The notes under the pieces: model-generated
Told to the model about the DNA's origin: nothing
What the model saw: only the letters and a program-made list of their open reading frames with translations
The model's database searches: none
Program-made: the position numbers and the translations under genes
Shown: positions 1 through 11,134 of the stretch, piece after piece
How the letters are laid out: every line of letters starts with the position of its first letter
How positions within the stretch are numbered: position 1 is the stretch's first letter
Origin: Callorhinus ursinus
Lineage: Eukaryota > Chordata > Mammalia > Carnivora > Otariidae
DNA: 64,000 bases
Assembly (NCBI RefSeq): GCF_003265705.1
Contig: NW_020312817.1
Coordinates: forward strand, 34,063,820 to 34,127,819
Reading direction: 5' to 3'

Positions 1-2220
1 ATAATTGTGATAAAAGAGCCTATCTGGGTGACGTAGTAGGAAGTGTCATTTGAATCAACAAGGACTAGCCTCTAGCAGCTAAGAGCAAAAGTGTAGGCTA
101 GGCCCAGTAAAAGGAAGAAAGAGTTTTGTCAGTGTCAAAGGGCTATGCCAATGTGAGGAGGCAGCAGTGCTTTGGCCACAGATAGCAGAGGAAAGGGATA
201 TAACTCCTCAGACCTTCAAAATGCTACTGCCCATTCCTTTTCCAAGTTGTGTCTGCTACAATCAGAGCCTGATGCAAGAGTTCTTGTGCGAGTAATTCAA
301 TGAGGGAGTGCACTCAGGTAGAACCCGTGGGGGATAAGGGATACAAGGAACATGGGCAAAGATGAGGATTCAGCTGAAGTTCACAGTTATTCTGTCCCCA
401 GGTGAGCTCTGGAGCATGAAGAGAAATGCAATGTCCTTTTATCCTCCAGTATCAGTCAATCATGAGCTACCGACTCCCCTTTGTGGCCACAGTGTCATTT
501 TCCCGGCCAAGTGGCAATTCTCAGGAGGAGACAGGTGACTCCAAGTTATTAGCAACCAGTACTCAACAGTGGCTGGGACATGAGTGTTCCAGCCAGGGAA
601 GGAGAACTGAGCAAGGCACCAAGCGTATCTACACTTTTCAACCCCCAAAACAGAAGTGTTTCAGGGCTATACCAACTATTCCAGAAAATGATGGAAACCT
701 TCTCATATCAACATAATATCTGAATAGGGTCTACTCCTTTGTGCCATTTCTTACATTTGAAACTTCTGAAAATAGAGTCAAACTAATTTAATGTTGCTTG
801 AAAAAAATGTGCACTTTTTGCTATCTCTAGATTCCCTCTAAAATTAAGTTATAGAAATGTCAACTCTGTAGAATTTTTCTTGAACGGCTTCAAGAAGAAT
901 ATAAGGGAAACGGTTCAAGCCAAAGCAAATAAGATTGAGTTTAGACATTCGGAAGACAAAGGGTATTATTAAACTCCAGGGCCTACTCACTCTGATAAGA
1001 ACTGTGAAGTACTTTTATTGGAGTTTTTGGAAAATAAGAAATATTTAGACTTTAAAGATTACAAGCTTAATTACCTTTTAATTCCATTCTCCATTTATGT
1101 CTCTGTGGATGAGACTGTTAATGGAGTTAAATTTAAGCCTCACAGAAGGCTCCTTGTGTGTTTAACTCTCTTCTAAAGAAAATGTAACATAGTAGAAGAA
1201 GCACTGAATTGGATGCCAGGTCATGGCTCTCTACTAAATCAATTGGCCTTTTGACAGAAACTTAACCTCTCTAAAATCACTTTTCTTCTAATGTAAGGTG
1301 ATGAGGATGAACAATACAATCTTTCTGGTTTCTTTCACTAGTCTATGATTTTATTTATTTAATAAAGATAAGACATTTGAAAAATGCATGCATTGGAGTT
1401 GGCTGCTTCTAATACAACAGACTTAATTTTTTCCAGGTTATTAATGTCTTATTCTATCATTATTTAGTTAATAACTCATCTTTTCCTCACGCATTTGAAA
1501 TGCCATGATAACTGTATCATAAATATTTATAATTTTATCAATCTCTGGCTCTATTACTTATCAGTAATTTATTCATTTACCAAAGAACTCTTTTTCAAGC
1601 ACCTACTATGCATCAGTCACTGCATTGAGTACTGATTTATCTGTCAGTTATTTTAGCAGTATTAAAGTGTTTTAACTATTGTATAGCACATTTATATGGA
1701 AGAACATTCCCATTAATTATATTTCATTTTCAATATTTTACTAGCTCGTGTCATCTATTTATTACTCCAAATCAAGAATAATTTTGTCAATTTTCAAAAT
1801 TCCCTTTGAAATTTTATTTGGATTTCAAGTAGTGTTCTTAATTTCCTAAGAGATTCAAACAAATTACTCATTCTCATCCCTTCAAAGTAGAGACTGTTCA
1901 TGGGCATCTTAGGATATATTTTCACTTTTTGCTTACATTAGGAAGGTGTATATTACGTCTGGAGTCCTTTTGTCAATATTTTCAAAATTGTATGGTGCTT
2001 AGCTATACAACATTAGTATAAGGTTGTAACAATTCCTGAGTTAGGATTTAAAATAAGCCTCATTCTTTGTGACTGGCTCATTTGTTTTCATTTCAAGATG
2101 ACTGAGTAAGGTTTAGGTAAATATGTATTTACCTGACATCTTTCCTGGGAATTCATTTACATTCTGAGAAAGGTACTTAAAATGGAGGTTCTGGCAGTTT
2201 ATAAAAAATGTATTTTCCCT
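1..2220. other. Unassigned intergenic or intronic DNA
   Basis: No gene recognised. The first ~720 bases are less AT-rich than the rest and hold a 96-codon open frame (426-716) that matches no family I know and has no conserved motif. From 720 to 2220 the sequence is AT-rich, with a possible MIR remnant at 1190-1345. A host exon cannot be excluded, but I see no splice-flanked conserved coding block. Confidence 0.5.
1190..1345 (+). repeat. Possible MIR SINE remnant
   Basis: The order of short matches (a 'cactgaattggatgccaggt'-like head, 'cttaacctctct', then a 'aatgtaaggtgatgaggatgaa'-type segment) follows the MIR plan of head, core and 'taacctctctg...tgtaaaatggggat' region. It is heavily decayed, so the family call is tentative. 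Confidence 0.4.
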
Positions 2221-2224
2221 TCTT

Positions 2225-2600
2225 CCTGGGCCCCATCTAGACTACCTTTCCCAGCTTCCTCTGCAAGTAACTAATGGAGTCAGGCCAGTAGAATGTGAAC
2301 ACAAGTGATGGATGCAATTTTTAGGCTACAGCATTCAAGGAGTATTACCCATATTCTACTCTCTTTCCCATTCTGCTGCCCCCAGGATTTAAGTCATGCG
2401 AATGCCCTAGGTAAAATGGTAAGCTGTGCTATGAAAGGAACACTGAATCACCACAATAAGACCCACTTAACTATTCTTTCATGGGAAAAATGTAAACTTC
2501 TACAGGGTGTGAGTTTTTATGCATCAGGCTACTTTTCTTTTTAAATCATAGACCAGCCTGCCTAATACCACCACTTTCTAATTCTCTTACCTTGTTTAAC
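2225..2600 (+). repeat. Ancient interspersed repeat, family X (5' half)
   Basis: The stretch resembles a common mammalian repeat whose 5' half reads roughly 'cccagcctcccttgcagcta...gccaatgggatgtgagc...agtgatg'. Here I see 'cccagcttcctctgcaagta', 'gtcaggccagtagaatgtga' and 'cacaagtgatggatgcaatt'. Two other pieces of what looks like the same family lie at 45320-45600 and 47440-47690. I do not assign a name; an old LTR or DNA element is possible. Confidence 0.4.
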
Positions 2601-3229
2601 TAATGGCACTGTGGTTTTATTACAAATAAAATTTATTTAAAAATCTATAGATAAATTAGCATTCAAAACTCCATGAATAGTGTTCTTTCCACACTCAGAA
2701 TCAGAATATAATGTACTCTTAGATTGGGTTACCTGGAATCAGATTCTGAGATGGGGAGTTGTGTACAGAAGGTTTATCGGGAGGTAACACCGGTAAGGAA
2801 GTGAGAAAGGCAGGGTTGAGCATAGAGAAAAGCAAACCCACAATGTGGCAGCAATGGGAGCCTTAGTCTAGGTCCCATAAAGACTGCTGGAGCTGGGGTA
2901 GCCCTTTGGTGTTATCCCAAACGAGGCGTGGGAGCCTGATCTTTGTATTATTTCTACATGAGATACTTGCCATGTTCCCTGGAAAGGGTTATAACCTTGG
3001 GGAAAATAGTTTTGTGTGGCCTAGATTATGTCCTAGCAAGGGAAAAAGCTATGATCTGTCAGTATCTGCTATTCCTAGCAGTTACTACATTGACATTTGA
3101 AAACAGGATGGGGGAAGGTGGGGGAGAAATCCAGGATGTACTAGATCCTATAGTATTCCATACATGTAGGCATGTAAATAATAATTTATTGCATTATTCT
3201 TTTTAAGAATCCAAATCTGGCAGTTTAAT
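2601..3229. other. Unassigned DNA
   Basis: No gene recognised. The segment 2690-2990 is less AT-rich and looks like a decayed interspersed repeat, but I cannot name it. Short open frames at 2906-3206 overlap in two frames and carry no recognisable domain. Confidence 0.45.
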
Positions 3230-3242
3230 AAAAAGTCATGAA

Positions 3243-3340
3243 GGGGTGTCTGGCTGGCTCAGTTGGTAGAGCATGTGACTCTTGATCTTGGAGTCATGAC
3301 TTTAAGCCCCGATTTGGGCACAGAGATTATTCAGAGAAAA
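3243..3340 (+). mobile_element. Can-SINE, older tRNA-Lys-type copy
   Basis: Head 'ggggtgtctggctggctcag' followed by 'ttggtagagcatgtgactct', a decayed tRNA-derived Pol III promoter region (A-box-like, then a B-box-like 'taagccccgattt' segment), ending in A-rich sequence. Direct repeats flank it: aaaaagtcatgaa (3230-3242) and aaaaagtaatgaa (3341-3353), one mismatch. The copy is short, lacks the CT-rich tail of young copies, and belongs to an older Can-SINE subfamily. Confidence 0.85.
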
Positions 3341-3353
3341 AAAAAGTAATGAA

Positions 3354-5861
3354 TTAGTACATTAGTAAATAAAACTTTCCTGCTAGAGGGAATTTGATTA
3401 CATAAATGTTCTTCAGTGTATGGTGTGTACACAGCAGGATATGAGGAATATCCATGGGTCATTCAGAAAGAAAACATGAATGTGTGTGTATACAATACTT
3501 TTATATAGATATTACATGAATAATTGATAAAGACTATTAAAAGAGTTCATATAAAAGTAGTACATGCATATCACTTATAAATATTTGACTTACTATAATA
3601 CCTCACATCTCATAAAGAGTCTAAGGTGAAACCACTCATAACATTACCATTTTATGTAACATTAAAAAATGCGAAGAAAAACATGCTGTTGGAAAAAAAT
3701 CCTAAGACACATGCTTTTTAGAGTCAAGAATAACACATATATTGGTCACAACAGACGCTTGCCACTTTGGAATTTTTTAAACCTACTCTAATGTATTCAT
3801 TATCTTTTGGGCTGTCAGCAGTTGCATTACTTGGTTTTTGATAAGAATATTAAGAGATAATAATAACACAACTTTATTTGCTTGGGGTATCTTGTTACCT
3901 TAGGATGTGTAATAGATTTTGTTGCTTTGCAAGCAAATATGGAATGGAAGTCATTCTTCCAAAGACAACTGTTGGCTCCACTTTTAGTGGATTTGTGCTG
4001 GTCACCCTGCTCTCATGCCTTGCTGATTGCACGTCTTTTTCTCTCAATGTCCAATTATAGGATAATCATTCTGAAGACTCTTAGATGACAGTTCAACTCA
4101 ACGTGCACAGAACCATCAAGGCACGTAACTTGAAATCATTAAACTATGAGTAGCTGTCTTTTTATAGTTGTGGAATGCATTCTGTTTCAGAAATACTAAA
4201 AGGTAAAAAAAAAAAAGGTGTGTTATAGAATTGATGAAATATACAGTGTATTACAGTTGTGTGTTCATTTTTTATTAACTAATAAATATTCACAATAAAA
4301 TTCTTTATAGTGCTGTGGCTTATATTGACGGGATTCTTTTATGAAAATGTGTAACAAATGGTTTCGTTAAATAACAAATTTCTCCAGATCACTTAAAGTA
4401 TTTTTAAAATAAGAACCTGAATATGATATAAAATAAGGCAGACTTAACTAATGTGGATCCCTGAAGTTATTAAATGTCATTTTCCAGAGAATTCCATATA
4501 TCTTTTTGAGTCTGAATAATTGTGACAGATCATCTCATTATTGCTTGCCTTCCTAAGCTTCTTTATCCATTTTTTAAATAAACCTTACAGGGCAAAACAT
4601 AACCATTGCCTCTGCTGCTCCTTGTTTCACTTTTTTATTTGTTCTGTCCCTCATAGATTCTTGGTATCCAATCATATAAATAAAAAATTACATTGCTAAT
4701 TAAAAATATCACTATTATATAAGACTTAGAACCTAGCAGCCAAACCTTATTTGTGTCAATTGGTTGACATAGTTCCTTCTACTTATTTTTTTTTCTTTTG
4801 TCTCTGGCTTAATTTTAAAAGAAAACACACAAAAAAAATTAAAGAAGATAATAAATAAATAAATGAGAAGAAATTCTTAGGTTTCAATATCTGTAAACTA
4901 TGACATAAAAAATTAACTTTCTTGGTTAAAAAAAAGGGGGGGCCTGAAAAACAAACTTTCTTATTGTGCTTATTGTTAAATATGTTAAATGAAAGTATAA
5001 ATAACTGTAACAGAAATTTCTTAGAGAAGATCTAAATTATTCTTGAACCCAAAATTCACTCAAAGAAAATATTTTACCTAAGTATCAAGTGGGGCAGGTT
5101 TTTTCCTCAGAATGTTTAAATTGGTTCTAAAGCATGTTGGGAACCCTCTTTTCCATCATTCTCTCACCCTGACAATGAAAAAAAAACATTGCTTTTCAGC
5201 TCGCCTGGCACCTTCAAAGCACTAGGCTCAGAAATTGTAATTAAAAACAATTTAAAAGACTGATCTCACAGTTTACTCATGGGAAAAAGCACATCTTGTT
5301 CCAATTTTAATTCCTTAAAAAAGCCTCCCACACTATCACTGAGAAATTTTCAAAGGTCATGATTAAAGTTAAGCTCCTACCTTGTTTTATATGCAGTCCT
5401 ATACTACCGAGTCACCAAGCATATGACTAAATTATATCACCAGCCTCATTTCACAGGGACAGGCTCATGTCAACCTCTGAACTCCAGAGCAGATTCTGGA
5501 CTCTCTTTGAAAAAGTTCTGCCAATATTATACAGTAATAAATACAGACTCTTAACTTGTGTACATGGTTTGGCAATCTAATCTTCCAGCTGCATGGCTAT
5601 TAATCTCATCCAAACATATGTCACTTGTTGTTTTGATGCTATCAGGAATAATATAACAATTTCAAACATGGTGTGGAGTAAAACCATACCAAGAGTTAGT
5701 TAGCAACCTCTAAAGAAAAAGACTAAGTGGAGGTAGACTGATTGTTTTTAAAAAAAAACAAAAACAAAATCATACTGAACAGAAAAGGCCAAAGCAGCAG
5801 GATTAAACATGTATTACCACAATTCTAAGAATCAGTAAACAGAGGCAAATACTGAATATAT
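3354..5861. other. Unassigned AT-rich DNA
   Basis: No gene or confident repeat recognised over about 2.5 kb. Homopolymer A/T runs are frequent (4206-4217, 4931-4947, 5748-5758). Open frames are all short. Two overlapping 60-68 codon frames at 3878-4088 show no known motif. Confidence 0.5.
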
Positions 5862-5877
5862 AAAAGTGTATGGACTT
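5862..5877 (+). repeat. 5' target-site duplication of the CLN5 retrocopy
   Basis: The 16-mer aaaagtgtatggactt occurs here and again, identically, at 8452-8467 immediately after the retrocopy poly(A). An A-rich start and a perfect 16-bp match are what L1 endonuclease-mediated insertion leaves. Confidence 0.93.
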
Positions 5878-6018
5878 GAGAAAGCCTAGGAGGCATGAGG
5901 AAGCCAGTGCCGCTCCCTCCATCCGCAGCATGGGTCATGTGGTCACCTATGACCTCACTTACTCCACTATCCTTTACAAATACTATGATAGTTCACAAGG
6001 GTTGTGGGTGAAGTGAAG
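5878..6018 (+). other. Non-CLN5-like leader of the retrocopy
   Basis: These 141 nt lie inside the TSDs, so they entered with the retrocopy. They do not look like CLN5 exon 1, which is very GC-rich and encodes the signal-anchor region. They are AT-moderate and contain an ATG at 5930-5932 followed by 28 codons and TGA at 6014-6016, in the same frame as the CLN5 part. From memory, human exon 1 ends at c.320 (codon 107), which is where recognisable homology begins here. Possible origins: an alternative first exon, a chimera made by template switching, or a diverged 5' end. Confidence 0.55.
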
Positions 6019-6922
6019 ATGCTTTTCCTTCCGTCCAGAACCAGATCCTTATTGTCAAGCTAAATACACATTCTGTCCAACTGGCTCACCTATCCCAGTT
6101 ATGAAAGGTGATGATGTCATTGAAGTCTTTCGGTTACAAGCCCCAGTATGGGAATTTAAATATGGGAACCTCCTGGGACACTTGAAAATTATGCATGATG
6201 CCATTGGATTCAAGAGTACTTTAACTGGCAAGAACTACACAATGGAATGGTATGAACTTTTCCAACTTGGAAACTGTACATTTCCCTATCTCCAACCTGA
6301 AATGAATTCCCCTTTCTGGTGTAATCAAGGAGCTGCCTGCTTTTTTGAAGGAACTGATGATATTCACTGGAGGGAAAACGGGACGTTAGTTCTAGTAGCA
6401 ACCATATCAGGAAACACATTTAACGAAATGGCCAAGTGGGTAAAGTGGGACAATGAAACAGGGATTTATTACGAGACATGGACTGTCCAAGCCAGCCCAG
6501 CAAGAGGGGCGGAGACATGGTTTGAATCCTACGACTGTTCTAAATTCGTGTTAAGGACATATAAGAAGTTGGCTGAACTTGGAGCAGAATTCAAAAAGAT
6601 AGAAACCAACTATACGAGAATATTTCTTTACAGTGGAGAACCTACCTATTTGGGAAATGAAACATCTGTTTTTGGGCCAACAGGAAATAAGACTCTTGCT
6701 TGAGCCATAAAAAAATTTTATTACCCCTTCAAACCACATTGGTCAACTAAGGAATTTCTCTTCAGTATCTTGCAAATTTTTGATGCAGTGATTATACACA
6801 GAGAGTTCTATTTGTTTTATAATTTTGAATATTGGTTTTTACCTATGAAATTCCCTTTTATTAAAGTAACTTATGAAGAAATCCCTTTACCTAACAGAAA
6901 CAAAACACTCTCTGGTTTATAA
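6019..6922 (+). pseudogene. CLN5: CLN5 coding remnant, exons 2-4 equivalent
   Basis: About 300 codons in one frame. The longest ATG-started stretch is 6101-6700 (200 codons). All eight N-glycosylation sequons of the human protein appear kept: NYT, NCT, NGT, NET, NYT, NET, NKT before the premature stop and NKT just before the normal C-terminus. The segment around the proposed catalytic His ([11 protein letters not shown]) and Cys (SYDCSKF) is also kept. A TGA at 6701-6703 stands where the parent has a Leu-type codon and removes the last ~73 residues. The frame continues cleanly afterwards ([12 protein letters not shown]...NKTLSGL). No frameshift was seen. Confidence 0.93.
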
Positions 6923-8074
6923 TATTTTAATTCTGCTCTTTCTTTCCTTCTATCACCAGCATATATGTTTTTCATGGGGTGATTTTACATTTGTGGATTT
7001 CTTAGGCCTTTCTACCTTGGACCAGAAATGCACCTGGGCAGAATTGCCACACACCATCTCAGGACTATTTCTGGAGAGAAGCTGAAACTTACTGCATTGG
7101 TCAAAGTGGGCACATTAGGTGATCTTGGTTTCAAACTCCAAGCCTTTCTTAATATGAATTACAGTTCCTATCAGATATATAGGATCTTTGGGGACCCCCT
7201 TTTTTTTTAATTGTGGATATGGTGTACCAAGATTTTTTTAATACCCTCAGTGACATTTTCATGATGGGAGGTACTTTTTTCTGGTATAGTAGTTACGCAT
7301 TTTCATTTAAGTACTTTTTGGTGGTTTAGATGGACTTTACAGCTTTTGTAACTTTTAGGACCATGTCTAGTAGTTTGATTTTGTTCTGTTCACTTAAAGA
7401 CCAATCTGGACACCACAGCTGCAGCACTCTTGCTTCTGGATGAGGTAAAAACAGTGTTAAAGAGCTCAAGTTTCTAGCTAGCATTTTAGAATTAGCCAGT
7501 AACTGGCATTTTGTGATTTAGGCAGCTTAGCATTTCTGAACTTTACTGTCCTTATGTCTAAGATGATTCATCTGTCAGGATTGTTGTAAAGACTGAAGCC
7601 ATGTATGTTTGTCATAGGAAAGTTACAGTAAATGGTCGCTATAATGATGAGTCAAAGAACAAAGTGTCATCCTCGATCTGGCCTAATGTAGTTTAAATGC
7701 CAACCTTTCCTGGGGTTTATAGTAATTCCCTAGACTTTGAGCTGACAGTTGAATGCTTCTGCAATTCTTCAAACACAGCGGACACAAGTATCTGACTGCA
7801 GGTGTGTCTGGGTGAACAGGCACCCTCTGACTCCTCTCCTCTTCTTGAATTCCTTCCACCCAGTTGAGGGGCCAACTCAGAAGAGGGTACACTTCTCAGA
7901 CAGGGGACAGGTTTTTGTCAAGGATCTCCAAGTAGCTGTGCTCCCATTTAGGGCCATCAGACAAGGTTTCAAGGTCCTTTAAATGTTTGATGATGTCTAT
8001 TCATGGAAAAAACACCAGTCAGTAAGATGATGAAGCAGAGACAATCGGTTAAATATGTAAACTATGTTATTCAG

Positions 8075-8262
8075 TTTCTACTAACATTTGAGTGCCTCTT
8101 GAGAGGTTAGTTATCACTGAGTTCTCCTACAAAGCCCAAACAGAGGTATTATTTACCTGACCCAAATGAGTAAACTGGGGCTTAGGTTAAATGACCTTTC
8201 CCTGGCTACCCAGCTAATGGTAACTGAGCCACATTTTGAACCAGTTCTGTTGACTGCATGGC
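8075..8262 (-). repeat. MIR SINE inside the CLN5 3' UTR
   Basis: Reverse-complement MIR layout: 'aaatgagtaaactggggctt' followed by 'ggttaaatgacctttccctg', 'ctacccagctaatggtaact' and 'ttttgaaccagttctgttga'. MIRs predate placental radiation, so this copy was most likely part of the CLN5 3' UTR before retrotransposition. Confidence 0.6.
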
Positions 8263-8424
8263 AAACACTATCAAGCGAGGTTTCACCGTTACTCAAAATG
8301 TAGTCCTCAGACCAGTGCCCACACCACAGGTTACCAACACCATAGGTTACTGGTCACGGATGGGAAACATTCAGAAACTTCTTTTAAAGCAACTTATTGG
8401 AGTAATTTTGTTTCTGTTGAATCT

Positions 8425-8430
8425 AATAAA
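8425..8430 (+). promoter_or_regulatory. Poly(A) signal AATAAA of the CLN5 transcript
   Basis: AATAAA lies 16 bases upstream of the A run (8446-8455) that directly precedes the 3' target-site duplication. This is the normal spacing between the signal and cleavage site, supporting a genuinely polyadenylated mRNA template. Confidence 0.8.
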
Positions 8431-8451
8431 AAAAAAATTGCTTGTAAAAAA

Positions 8452-8467
8452 AAAAGTGTATGGACTT
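8452..8467 (+). repeat. 3' target-site duplication of the CLN5 retrocopy
   Basis: Identical 16-mer to 5862-5877. Its first four A residues merge with the poly(A) tail, so the exact boundary is ambiguous by a few bases. Confidence 0.93.
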
Positions 8468-8513
8468 AACTGCTCAAAATGTTGACATCTTAATCTTTTC
8501 CGTGTTTTTTTTC

Positions 8514-9945
8514 AGCTTTACTGAGATAGAACTGACAAAAGAAATTGTAATAAAATATGTACCATGATGATTTGATATACATATACACTGTGAAAAGATA
8601 CCAACCATTGAGTTAGTGAACACAACTATCACCTCATTTTGTGTGTGTGTGAGAACATTTCAGTTCTACTCTTTTAGCAAGTTTCAGTTTTACATTATCA
8701 ACCATACTCACCATGCTATGTATCAGATTCTCAGGCCCTATTCATTTTATAATGGAAAGTTCATACCTTTTTACCAGCTTCTCTCTATTTCCCTTAACCC
8801 CAATTCCTAGCAACCACCACTGTACTTTCTGTTTCTATTAATTCAGCTATTTTTTTTTTTTTTAAGATTCCAGCTAGAAGTGATACCACGCAGTATTCGT
8901 CTTTCTCTAGCTGGCTTATTTCACTTAGCATGATGCCCTCCAGGTTCATTTATGTTGTCACAAATGATAGGACTTCCTTCATTTTTAAGGTTGAATAATA
9001 TTCAATTGTATACAGATATACGAGATTATACCTGTCCATTCATCTATTGACAGACATTTAGGTTGGCTCCAGACCTTGGCTACTGAGAATAATGCTGTTG
9101 TAAACATGGGAGTACAAATACCTCCTTGAAATAGTAATTTGGTTTCCTTTGAACATATACCCAGAAGTGGAATTGCTGGATCATATGGTAGTTCTATTTT
9201 CATTTCTTGAGGAACCTCCCTACTATTATATTCCATAGTGACTATGCCAGTTTACATTCCCACCATCCGTGTACAAGGGTTCCCTTTTCTTCATATCCTC
9301 AAAAGCACTTATCTCTTGTCTTTTTGGTAACAGACATCCTAAAGGTATGAGGTGATAACACATTATTGCTTTAATTTGCATTTCCCTAATATTAGTGATG
9401 CTGAGCACCTTTTCATGTACCTGTTGGCCATTTGTATGTCTTCTTTAGAAGGTGAGTTCCTTGCATATTTTGGATATTAACCCCTTGTCATATATGTGGT
9501 TTGCAAATATTTTCTCCCATTCCATAAAATGCCTGCTCATTTTGTTGATGGTTTCCTTTGCTGTGAAGAAGCTTTTTAGTATGATGTAGTTCCACTGGTT
9601 GATTTTTGTTTTTGTTGCCTTTGCTTTTGGTGTCATATCCAAATAATCATGGCCAAGACATCAAGGAGTTACCCCCAAGGTTTTCCTCTATGAGTTTTAT
9701 GGCTTCAGAGCTAACATTCAAGTCTTTAATCCATTTTAGTTGATATTTGTATGTAGGGTATAATAGAAGTCCAGGTTCATTCTTTTACATGTGGATATCC
9801 AGTTTCCTAACATCATTTATTAAAGAGGCGATCCTTTCTCCATTTTATATGTTTGGATCCTTTGTCAAAAATCAATTGACCATATATGCATGGGTTTACA
9901 TCTGGACTCTTGATTCTGTTCTTTTTGTGAATCTATATAGGTTTT
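8514..9945 (-). mobile_element. Old L1 (L1M-type), 3' UTR and ORF2 C-terminus
   Basis: Antisense L1. Reading the plus strand, recognisable landmarks are 'tagctggcttatttcactta', 'ccaggttcatttatgttgtc', 'ggaattgctggatcatatgg', 'tttgcatttccctaatatta', 'tgttggccatttgtatgtct' and 'ttgaccatatatgcatgggt', in the order expected for the complement of the ORF2 end. Many small indels split it into open frames of at most 83 codons, so it is long dead. Older than the carnivore L1 at 38-43 kb. Confidence 0.9.
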
Positions 9946-10019
9946 TGCTTTGGAATTACTGTAATGTTTAGAAAAAACATCTTAAAATTACAGCAGTCTA
10001 TTGCAGGGTATAAATGTGG

Positions 10020-10620
10020 GTCTCTTTAGAGTCATCTTTTTTATACTCTTTGGGTTTCCTGGCTCTGGACGTCTGTTTCTTTACCCAGTTTAAGGAAGTT
10101 TCCAGCCATTATTTATTTTTATTAAACTTTTTCTCCCCCATTATCTCTCCTCCTCTTGGGAACCTTATGATGCATATATTGATCTGCTTATAGTGTCCCC
10201 TAAATCCCTTATGCTATCTTCACTCTTTTTCATTCTTTTTCTTTAGGCTCCTCTGATTGGATGAATTCCACTCTCCTGTCCTTGAGTTTGCTGATTTTTT
10301 CTTCTTGGTCTACTCAGCTTTTGAATACTTGAGTTTTTCAGTCCAGTTTGTACTCTTCAGCTCTATGATTTCTTTTGGTGCTTTTAAAACATTTTCTATC
10401 TCTTTGTTGAAACTGCTACTTTGTTTATGCATTGCTTTCCTGACCTTAGTGAGCATCTTTATGACCATTAGTTTGAACTCTCTATCAGATAAGATCTGTT
10501 TCATTAAGATCAGTTTCTGGAGTTATCTCGTTCTTTTGTTGGGAATATGTTTCCCTGTCCATTCATTTTTCATTTATAAAAGGAGCAGCTGGTGCATGGT
10601 CCTGATAAAAGATTAGCTTC
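10020..10620 (-). mobile_element. Old L1 ORF1-region fragment
   Basis: The plus strand reads as the complement of an L1M/HAL1 ORF1 segment: 'gtttccagccattatttatt', 'ctttttcattctttttcttt', 'ctgtccttgagtttgctgat', 'tttctatctctttgttgaaa', 'agtgagcatctttatgacca', 'tttgaactctctatcagata'. A 64-codon lysine- and glutamate-rich minus frame (10310-10504) fits the coiled-coil part. It lies only ~75 bases beyond the ORF2/3' UTR fragment at 8514-9945 and on the same strand. Confidence 0.8.
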
Positions 10621-11130
10621 CAGTAGTCCAGTCACCTTCTTTACTGAAGGCTGATGACTCATGTGCATATTAACCAACAAAACTCAGTAGATTGATTGGA
10701 ACTGAATTTCCCTTATAATCATTTCTAAAAAGTTGAACAATCAAAATCTTACAAATGGGGAGGATTACAGAAGGCTCTCTATGGGTTTTTTTGTGGATAA
10801 ATACTACAAGTGAAAAAGGCGGTAGTAGATACATACTATATAATCAATTAAACTGATCCCAAAGATACATTAAAAGAACCATTTCTTCCTTCAACCCATG
10901 ATGTTAGTAGTACATTGCAATACTCTCAGTACATTATTGAACAAGTTCATATGTCCAGTTACTCTCCCAAGTATTTTTGTGTACAAGAAATAAAACCCTT
11001 ATCTGGGAGGCTGCAACATAACTATTCAACTTCAGCCTAATCAAATGCTACCATTTATTTTTTGGGCATTTGATTTGCCAACTGCTTCATTAACTACTTT
11101 ATTATCACTACTCAATTAACATATATATTC
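10621..11130. other. Unassigned AT-rich DNA
   Basis: No gene or repeat that I can name. Confidence 0.4.
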
Positions 11131-11134
11131 CATT

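Larger units (their letters stand above)
6923..8445 (+). other. CLN5 3' UTR carried by the retrocopy
   Basis: About 1.5 kb follows the normal stop codon without open coding sequence and leads to the poly(A) signal. It contains a T8 run at 7201-7208 and an antisense MIR at 8075-8262. Its assignment as parental 3' UTR rests on its position between the CLN5 stop and the tail inside the TSDs. Short open frames at 6873-7210 and 7683-7982 are chance frames. Confidence 0.8.
5878..8451 (+). pseudogene. CLN5: CLN5 processed pseudogene (retrocopy)
   Basis: Intronless copy of CLN5 mRNA. The parent encodes a soluble lysosomal glycoprotein with a papain-like (NlpC/P60-type) fold, reported as a bis(monoacylglycero)phosphate synthase and thioesterase; loss causes neuronal ceroid lipofuscinosis. 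The copy has all processed-pseudogene hallmarks: identical 16-bp TSDs (5862-5877, 8452-8467), no introns, a ~1.5 kb 3' UTR, AATAAA at 8425-8430, and an A tail at 8446-8455. Protein homology starts near 6019, in the middle of the parent, and runs in one frame to the normal stop at 6920-6922, broken only by TGA at 6701-6703. The exon-1 region with the signal peptide is missing, so the copy cannot make a lysosome-targeted enzyme. Identification is by recognising the protein; no search was run. Confidence 0.95.

Noticed and set aside
426..716. 96-codon plus frame as a gene
   Set aside because: No homology recognised, an opposite overlapping frame, and no exon signals that stand out.
5930..6016. 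28-codon frame in the CLN5 retrocopy leader as a functional small protein
   Set aside because: Too short to support; could equally be untranslated leader.
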